A stretch of 64,000 nt of DNA, from contig NZ_ASWD01000004.1 in NCBI RefSeq assembly GCF_000407485.1, positions 186,001 through 250,000 on the forward strand. The letters are read 5' to 3'. The position numbers and the translations under genes were made by a program. The DNA comes from Enterococcus pallens ATCC BAA-351 (GTDB lineage Bacteria; Bacillota; Bacilli; Lactobacillales; Enterococcaceae). Shown here piece by piece: positions 59,466 to 64,000 of the stretch (within the stretch, counting starts at the first letter, position 1; the number at the start of each line of letters is the position of its first letter). Below the pieces are notes generated by a model. It was given only the letters and a program-made list of their open reading frames with translations. It was not told the origin of the DNA and made no database searches.

Positions 59466-60581
59466 TTAACTGCCAAGCTTATACCACAAATAAAAAAATA
59501 GAAGAAAGACTGCTAAAAAAACTAAATTGATTAATGTAAACAGTTGAAACAGCCGCTTTTTCTCTTGAGGAAAATAGCTGGCGAACACTTTGTAACCAAT
59601 CAAATTGGCTAAAGAAGCCAGTAACGTACCCAATCCACCAATATTTGTCCCTAAAATCAATGCACTGCCCTGGTTCGTAAAAGGAGCCAGCAGCAGAGCG
59701 GCTGGAACATTGCTGATGACCTGACTAAGCAGCGCTGAGCTAAGCAATACAGATAAGAAACTGCTCATCATTCGCTGGATAACAGCAATAAAAGCGGGAA
59801 TTTCACTAAGATTTCCAACAATCAAAAAGAAAAACACAAAGGTGCCTAATAGACGATAATCAATCTGTTTTAACGCCCCCTTATCAGCAATAAAGGTTAA
59901 GCCAACTGCCAGTACCACAGCTGCTTCGTAAGGAATAACATGTAAAACCGATAAAATCATCAATAGCATAGCCACAGCTGGCAGCAACAAATTTTTCATA
60001 TTCAAGGCTGGGGGATGTTCCACTTCAATCATCAGCGGTTCAACCGAAAGTAACTGGCAGGCCGCCAACAACACCACGACTGACAGACAGAAAAACGGCA
60101 ACATTAATATGCAAAAATTAATAAAGCTCAGCTGGTAATGTTCAAATAAATATAGATTTTGCGGATTACCAAAAGGCAAACAGCTGCTGCCTAGATTAGC
60201 GGCAACGATAAGCAAGGTTGTTCCGGCAATTTTCCCTTTGAATCGCGGCATTTTTTGCACAATCTTCAAAAATACCGGCAGCAGAGTCAAAATCGCAATA
60301 TCGTTGGTTAAAATCATAGAGGAGAAAAAAGCTAGGAAGGTTAAGTTTCGGATTAAACTGCGGTTGGTATTCGAAATCCGAATCAGTTTTTCAGCAAAAT
60401 AATCCAACACACCTAAGCGCTCAAAAACCTTTATAACTCCCATTAACCCTAACAGTGTAAAGATTACATGAAAATCAATAAAACCCATAGATACTCTTCC
60501 CAGCAAGCAAGCCCCCAGCGCCAATACCCCCGAAACCGTGAAAAGCAGGTCCTTTTTAAAAAAACTGTATATTTTCGTCAT
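59466..60581 (-). CDS. Anion/ion-transporter superfamily permease (ArsB/CitMHS/NhaD-like)
   Basis: Membrane protein of 371 residues with about ten to eleven hydrophobic segments. IT-superfamily marks are the two hairpin motifs NDIAILTLLPVFL and SNVPAALLLAPF plus SSCLPFGNPQNLYLF. Such proteins move dicarboxylates, citrate, arsenite or protons/sodium. No neighbour identifies the substrate. The stop lies right at the shared terminator. Confidence 0.82.
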   Translation of the reverse strand: MTKIYSFFKKDLLFTVSGVLALGACLLGRVSMGFIDFHVIFTLLGLMGVIKVFERLGVLDYFAEKLIRISNTNRSLIRNLTFLAFFSSMILTNDIAILTLLPVFLKIVQKMPRFKGKIAGTTLLIVAANLGSSCLPFGNPQNLYLFEHYQLSFINFCILMLPFFCLSVVVLLAACQLLSVEPLMIEVEHPPALNMKNLLLPAVAMLLMILSVLHVIPYEAAVVLAVGLTFIADKGALKQIDYRLLGTFVFFFLIVGNLSEIPAFIAVIQRMMSSFLSVLLSSALLSQVISNVPAALLLAPFTNQGSALILGTNIGGLGTLLASLANLIGYKVFASYFPQEKKRLFQLFTLINLVFLAVFLLFFYLWYKLGS

Positions 60582-60897
60582 TTATTCACCCAAACATTCC
60601 TTCATTTACTGGCAGCTTATAGTCACGAGTCCTGCAACCTATTAGTACCTTCATCCGATTTTGTCTACTTAAGGCTCTAGTATACTTATATTACTGGAAG
60701 CCTACAAGAATATTCCGCTTAAATTCTTTAGTTTTTGGGATAAATGATATAGGTTAAAACAGCTTTATACCTTATCTCAGCATCCCTTTGTATGAAAAAA
60801 ATTCCAATAAAACCCGATCGGCCTCATTGGAATTTTTGATAGCACACTAAAAAGTCTACAGTATTTTATACTAACTATTGTCAAACAGAATCTACTG
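60582..60897. other. Intergenic region
   Basis: No gene visible. It contains a bidirectional terminator at 60795-60838 and must hold the promoter of the ion-transporter gene, which I cannot place with confidence. Confidence 0.4.
60795..60838. terminator. Terminator downstream of the YafQ-like toxin
   Basis: AAAAATTCCAAT and ATTGGAATTTTT are complementary with A/T runs on either side; on the minus strand it follows the toxin stop at 60898. Confidence 0.8.
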
Positions 60898-61188
60898 TTA
60901 TTTGAATAGTTCCGAATGACTCCCTGTTCGCTCGAAAATTATAGTATTGCTGGAACTAACATAATAAAATAGCAGAATCCAATCGCTATTTCTTCCACCG
61001 ATATGAATATCCCAGCGTTTTGGAACTTGATTTTTTGGTTCTAATGGATGGAGTCTAAATTCATCGCCTAGTTCTTCTTCGTTTATCAACAAATTCATTG
61101 CTGATTGTAATTTTTCAATTGGTTTCCCTTGTCGGATTAACTTTTTTAAATCTTTATCAAACCGCTTAGTAGTTTTATAATTTAACAT
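60898..61188 (-). CDS. YafQ/RelE-type mRNA interferase toxin
   Basis: Small ribosome-dependent endoribonuclease of about 96 residues. LNYKTTKRFDKDLKKLIRQG opens the RelE fold, and WDIHIGGRNSDWILLFYYV with the closing RTGSHSELF block matches YafQ. The ATG at 61188 follows GAGGAG by four bases; one at 61200 is an alternative. It overlaps the antitoxin stop. The usual catalytic His in the last block is present (GSHSELF). Confidence 0.85.
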   Translation of the reverse strand: MLNYKTTKRFDKDLKKLIRQGKPIEKLQSAMNLLINEEELGDEFRLHPLEPKNQVPKRWDIHIGGRNSDWILLFYYVSSSNTIIFERTGSHSELFK

Positions 61189-61471
61189 CTGACTCCTCAT
61201 GTGCTTCTTTCTTCATTCTAGAGAAATAGTCAGCTAAATCTTCGTCATTTTTTAAGTCGGAATGCTTAATCATTTCCGCTGTTTCTTCAAATGCCTGTTT
61301 TGTTTCACTATTTGGCTGATAATCAACTACTTCAATTTCAAAAGGGAATTTACCAGTTTTCACAAATTTAGTTAAAAATATTTTAACTGCAACCGAGGTA
61401 TTCATACCAATCTCATCAAACATCTCATCTGCTTCTTTTTTTAGATTGTCATCAATTCTTATTGTAGCCAT
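61175..61471 (-). CDS. RelB/DinJ-type antitoxin
   Basis: Ninety-eight-residue antitoxin: N-terminal ribbon-helix-helix (MATIRIDDNLKKEADEMFDE, MNTSVAVKIFLTKFVKTG) and an acidic C-terminal tail that wraps the toxin. It represses the operon and neutralises the toxin. AGGAGGATG-type ribosome site. Good fit to the DinJ/YafQ arrangement. Confidence 0.88.
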   Translation of the reverse strand: MATIRIDDNLKKEADEMFDEIGMNTSVAVKIFLTKFVKTGKFPFEIEVVDYQPNSETKQAFEETAEMIKHSDLKNDEDLADYFSRMKKEAHEESDVKL

Positions 61472-61523
61472 AATTGCTCATCCTCCTTCTTGCACACCCA
61501 TTATAGCACAATACATACGAAAA

Positions 61524-61536
61524 ACGATACAATCGT
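61524..61536. promoter_or_regulatory. ACGAT/ATCGT palindrome upstream of the antitoxin
   Basis: ACGATACAATCGT is a perfect inverted repeat about 55 bases before the antitoxin start, in a run of related ATACAATCG repeats; probable RelB-type operator. Confidence 0.6.
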
Positions 61537-61635
61537 ATACAATCGACTACATATACAATATCTAAAATGTACTTTAACCATTTATATAGACTTTTTAAAA
61601 CTCACAAAACAATAGTATTCGTGATAACTCTTTCC

Positions 61636-62220
61636 CTATTCTGTCTTATCCCCATGTTGATAACTTCCGACAATATACCCACGAGCTAAAATATTCCGTC
61701 TTTCCCCTTTGGCTGTGTCCAGATCGTTGATGATTTCCGGATATGAATTTCTTTTATCCAGTTTGACTGTCACAATATCCGGCGGCTGCCGCAAAGCAAA
61801 TACTTCGATTCGATAATTGTGTCGACTACCTAGAAGCGCTGGAGGGTAAGGCCCCTCATATTCTTTATTGTAAGCTCCCTGCGGCAATTCGGTCACAGTT
61901 AAGTCATCCACGTACCAGTGAATCCAGCTGGCATCTTCATCCACCATCACAACTACGTAGCTTTTGGCGCCCATCACTTGATTCCAACTAACCTGAGGAC
62001 TTTGATTATCCCCAGCCGGATCATTTTTACTTTTATCTGATCCACAGGTTAATAACAGCTTTCCTTCCTGAGTAATCGATGTGGATCGTACCTCAATTTC
62101 CGGCACTCCCAACTCGACATCTTCCATATCCCTAGACCCAAGGAAAACAAAAAAACCTGCCAACAAACAGATTAATACCACCCCAGCACTAATCAGCCTA
62201 TTTCTCCACTGCCCTTTCAT
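61636..62220 (-). CDS. Membrane-anchored PEBP-family protein (YbhB/YbcL-like)
   Basis: Protein of 194 residues with an N-terminal membrane anchor (RLISAGVVLICLLAGFFVFL) and an extracellular PEBP domain: PQVSWNQVMGAKSYVVVMVD, HWYVDDLTV, GPYPPALLGSRHNYRIEVFA. ATG at 62220 has a GGGGGAG site. PEBP domains bind phosphate or carboxylate groups; role unknown. Single gene. Confidence 0.85.
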   Translation of the reverse strand: MKGQWRNRLISAGVVLICLLAGFFVFLGSRDMEDVELGVPEIEVRSTSITQEGKLLLTCGSDKSKNDPAGDNQSPQVSWNQVMGAKSYVVVMVDEDASWIHWYVDDLTVTELPQGAYNKEYEGPYPPALLGSRHNYRIEVFALRQPPDIVTVKLDKRNSYPEIINDLDTAKGERRNILARGYIVGSYQHGDKTE

Positions 62221-62347
62221 TTGTTTAACTCCCCCTCCAACATCCAGATTGCCAAAACTTACACTTACCCACATGTGGAAAACATTCAGCCGCTCTCCTT
62301 TATCCACAAACTATCTGTTATACTTAGTATGAAGAGGAGGGATTCAA

Positions 62348-62536
62348 ATGTCTAGTCAAAAAAAGCAAAAATGGTATTATAAAAAAAGATTTTATCTTCC
62401 TATTTCTATTATATTAGGTATTATTGGCTTTAGTCCTATGTTCAGCTCTTTGTTAGGTGTAAAACATGATGATGAATTCAATCCCAATTATTATAAAAAT
62501 AAAGACGAACCCTTATTCCGAAAAAAGCAAAAATAA
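62348..62536 (+). CDS. Small single-TM protein of unknown function
   Basis: Sixty-two residues: basic N-terminus (MSSQKKQKWYYKKR), one hydrophobic helix (FYLPISIILGIIGFSPMF), and a polar tail ending in FRKKQK. GAGGAGGG precedes the ATG at 62348. It is likely real given the strong ribosome site and the terminator after it, but I recognise no family. Confidence 0.7.
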   Translation: MSSQKKQKWYYKKRFYLPISIILGIIGFSPMFSSLLGVKHDDEFNPNYYKNKDEPLFRKKQK

Positions 62537-62548
62537 GCGCATTCGAAA

Positions 62549-62582
62549 AAGCCATCCTTTCATATAAAGGATAGCTTTTTCT
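62549..62582. terminator. Bidirectional terminator
   Basis: AAAAAGCCATCCTTT and AAAGGATAGCTTTTT form a hairpin between convergent small genes. Confidence 0.85.
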
Positions 62583-62981
62583 TTAGATATTTGAATGCTT
62601 TAAGCTTAGAACTCTTATTGCTGTGACTAAATAAACGCTGCCGATGAGAATAAAAATCAACGCTGCCAAATCATAAACTCGTACATAGCTAGAGGAAGTC
62701 CCGGCAATTTCAAAAATACCACTTAAAACTTGACCACATACAACGCTGATCACTGCTAATAAATAGCTGCGGCAACTATTTCTCATGTAAAATGTCTTAA
62801 TTACAGCCGGTTTAACTATTCTGATAACTAGCAGAAAAAAGAATAAAGTCAGCGGCCACCACCAAGCATTATCTAATGCTTCACTGGTTACACCATGACC
62901 GAAAGAATTGTAGACTGTTTTGAAAATATAAAGAAACGCTGAACCTGATGCTAAACTAATTAACCATCGATTGACACGCAT
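62583..62981 (-). CDS. Hypothetical four-TM membrane protein
   Basis: Protein of 132 residues with four hydrophobic segments (WLISLASGSAFLYIFK, WWWPLTLFFFLLVIRIV, YLLAVISVVCGQVLSG, LAALIFILIGSVYLVTAI). It lies 14 bases after the NAGPA-domain gene in the same direction, so they may be co-transcribed. No recognised family. Confidence 0.75.
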   Translation of the reverse strand: MRVNRWLISLASGSAFLYIFKTVYNSFGHGVTSEALDNAWWWPLTLFFFLLVIRIVKPAVIKTFYMRNSCRSYLLAVISVVCGQVLSGIFEIAGTSSSYVRVYDLAALIFILIGSVYLVTAIRVLSLKHSNI

Positions 62982-62995
62982 AAAATCACTCTTTT

Positions 62996-63916
62996 CTAAA
63001 AATAAATGATATCGCTGACTGAACGTTCGCTGCCGGCATCTCCTTTTGCTCCAGCCACCGGAGTATTCACTACTTGTCCATTAAATACCATGGTAGAAGA
63101 ACCCCCGCCGTCAAGGTTGTAAGCAATGGTTGCTCCTTTGCTCTTGAAAATTTCGCCTAACTGATACAAGGACAATCCAGCACTATCAGCCGTCCGTCCA
63201 TCCGAAACAATGATGATATAATGATTTTCACCAATCTGTCCAATCGCTGTTCTGGGGTTGCTGGACATAGATTGGGCAACCTCCTCTTCACTAGATACCA
63301 CTAGTTCACCATTTTCAACTAAAGCAGGGCCAAAAGAAAAAACTTGCATGGCTCCCTCCTTTAATAATGACTCAGCTGATACCTCCGACTGGTTCACAAG
63401 CGAAAAGTTCCCATCGCTATCAATGACTAAAGCATCTGTATCCTCCTCTGCCGTATCCCGATATAAACTACCATTGCGAATCACATAACCAGTATCGCGA
63501 AAGCCATAATAATCCCCATTGATTGCTAATATTGCTTGATTCTCAGAAGCAATGGCAGAAGTTGTTTCCTTGATATTGCGGCCATAAGTATTATTAGCAA
63601 AGGCGGTTTTTAGTTGATCACTATTGGTCACCTGAATATCCGCAACGTAATAAGTGGTATCCGCGGCTTGTTCTGTCGAGATAGTAATTGTCATGTCATC
63701 ATCTTGATAACTATTTTCTGTAATGACTGCTTCAGAGCTTTCACTAGACTCTGCAGCAGTATTCGAAGCTGCTTCAGTCGTTTCTGCTGTTGTATTGGTA
63801 GCAATAGCCGAATAGGTTTTCGGAACCACAAACGTATCCAATAAAACAAAACTAGTAAAGCAGATTAGCAGGAATAAGGCTGCGAAAAACCAAGGAAACT
63901 TTCTATGTTTGATCAA
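62996..63916 (-). CDS. Phosphodiester glycosidase/NAGPA-domain exported protein
   Basis: Exported protein of 306 residues: N-terminal membrane segment (FFAALFLLICFTSFVLL), a Ser/Thr/Glu linker rich in SSESSE, and a NAGPA (DUF2233) domain with NPRTAIGQIGENHYIIIVSD, YNLDGGGSSTMVFNG and SERSVSDIIYF. Start is TTG at 63916 with GGGG upstream; it overlaps the stop of the upstream GtrA-like gene. Relatives cleave GlcNAc phosphodiester or act on wall polymers, hence a probable role in envelope polysaccharide. Confidence 0.88.
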   Translation of the reverse strand: MIKHRKFPWFFAALFLLICFTSFVLLDTFVVPKTYSAIATNTTAETTEAASNTAAESSESSEAVITENSYQDDDMTITISTEQAADTTYYVADIQVTNSDQLKTAFANNTYGRNIKETTSAIASENQAILAINGDYYGFRDTGYVIRNGSLYRDTAEEDTDALVIDSDGNFSLVNQSEVSAESLLKEGAMQVFSFGPALVENGELVVSSEEEVAQSMSSNPRTAIGQIGENHYIIIVSDGRTADSAGLSLYQLGEIFKSKGATIAYNLDGGGSSTMVFNGQVVNTPVAGAKGDAGSERSVSDIIYF

Positions 63917-64000
63917 TCTTCATATCCCCTCTCTTAAAAACAAAGCGTCGCTGAATATAAAAACTGAGAAAGAAAATCCCGCAATCAACAACTACTTTAA
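63903..64000 (-). CDS. GtrA-family membrane protein, C-terminal part (cut by window edge)
   Basis: Last 31 codons of a gene that runs off the right end. KVVVDCGIFFLSFYIQRRFV followed by FKRGD is the closing transmembrane helix and QRRFVF motif of GtrA-type flippase proteins. Its stop TAG (63903-63905) overlaps the start of the NAGPA gene, so the two form one operon for envelope glycan modification. Assignment from a short fragment. Confidence 0.65.
   Translation of the reverse strand, partial: KVVVDCGIFFLSFYIQRRFVFKRGDMKIDQT

Noticed and set aside
1-64000. CRISPR arrays, tRNA or rRNA genes, insertion sequences, prophage
   Set aside because: Looked for and not seen; the only sizeable repeat is the 152-bp duplication.

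Overview
The window looks like chromosomal DNA from a Gram-positive, low-to-moderate GC lactic acid bacterium, most likely an Enterococcus with a large catabolic genome (for example the E. avium/raffinosus group). That placement is an inference from three adjacent WxL-domain surface proteins, several galactitol- and fructose-type PTS operons, PRD/BglG, DeoR and GntR regulators, strong AGGAGG ribosome sites and AbiE and RelBE/YafQ-like toxin-antitoxin pairs. I see no rRNA, tRNA, CRISPR array, insertion sequence or prophage gene.

Layout. 1-1.6 kb: three WxL proteins (one cut by the edge). 2.3-7.8 kb: GntR-controlled operon with a class II aldolase, a galactitol-type EIIA/EIIB/EIIC and an FGGY kinase. 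8-11.4 kb: phosphoesterase, lipoprotein, decayed genes and a membrane protein. 11.5-16.4 kb: catabolic operon (CoA-transferase, MaoC hydratase, PanE-like reductase, VOC protein, AroQ-like dehydratase) divergent from a LysR gene. 16.5-27.3 kb: guanidine/urea nitrogen operon (two PII proteins, ABC transporter, two DUF1989 deiminase-type subunits, biotin-dependent carboxylase, allophanate hydrolase broken by a one-base frameshift). 27.4-30.1 kb: persulfide/CoA-disulfide module with two rhodaneses and a CstR-like repressor. 30.6-35.8 kb: second galactitol-type PTS operon with a class II (fuculose-type) aldolase and divergent DeoR plus PfkB kinase. 36-38.4 kb: PTS regulatory module without an EIIC. 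38.5-43.5 kb: MATE/PadR pair, acetyltransferase, orphan EIIA-Lac and an AbiE pair. 43.7-54.4 kb: sigma-54-controlled glycyl radical enzyme cluster. 54.5-60.6 kb: hydrolase, MFS pump, deoB-deoD with GntR, ion transporter. 60.9-64 kb: YafQ/RelB-like pair, PEBP protein, small membrane proteins, NAGPA-domain protein and the end of a GtrA protein.

Most interesting. (1) The 43.7-54.4 kb cluster pairs a PAS/AAA+/Fis activator and a near-perfect -24/-12 promoter (45697-45713) with a xylose-isomerase-like TIM barrel, a glycyl radical enzyme, its activase, an MFS transporter, a divergent pyrroline-5-carboxylate-reductase-like protein and a BCCT carrier. The radical enzyme has C433, E435 and G765 but does not keep the hydroxyproline-dehydratase pocket sequence I remember, so its substrate is open. 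(2) A repeated untranslated element lies in the leader of the CoA-transferase operon and twice or more inside the guanidine operon; its 7-bp closing stem changes from TTCTACT/AGTAGAA to TCCAACT/AGTTGGA with pairing kept, which suggests a structured cis-acting RNA.

The genes together describe an anaerobe-capable gut or environmental organism that takes up sugars and polyols by PTS, draws nitrogen from guanidine or urea, and probably uses a radical enzyme to open an unidentified small metabolite under anoxia.
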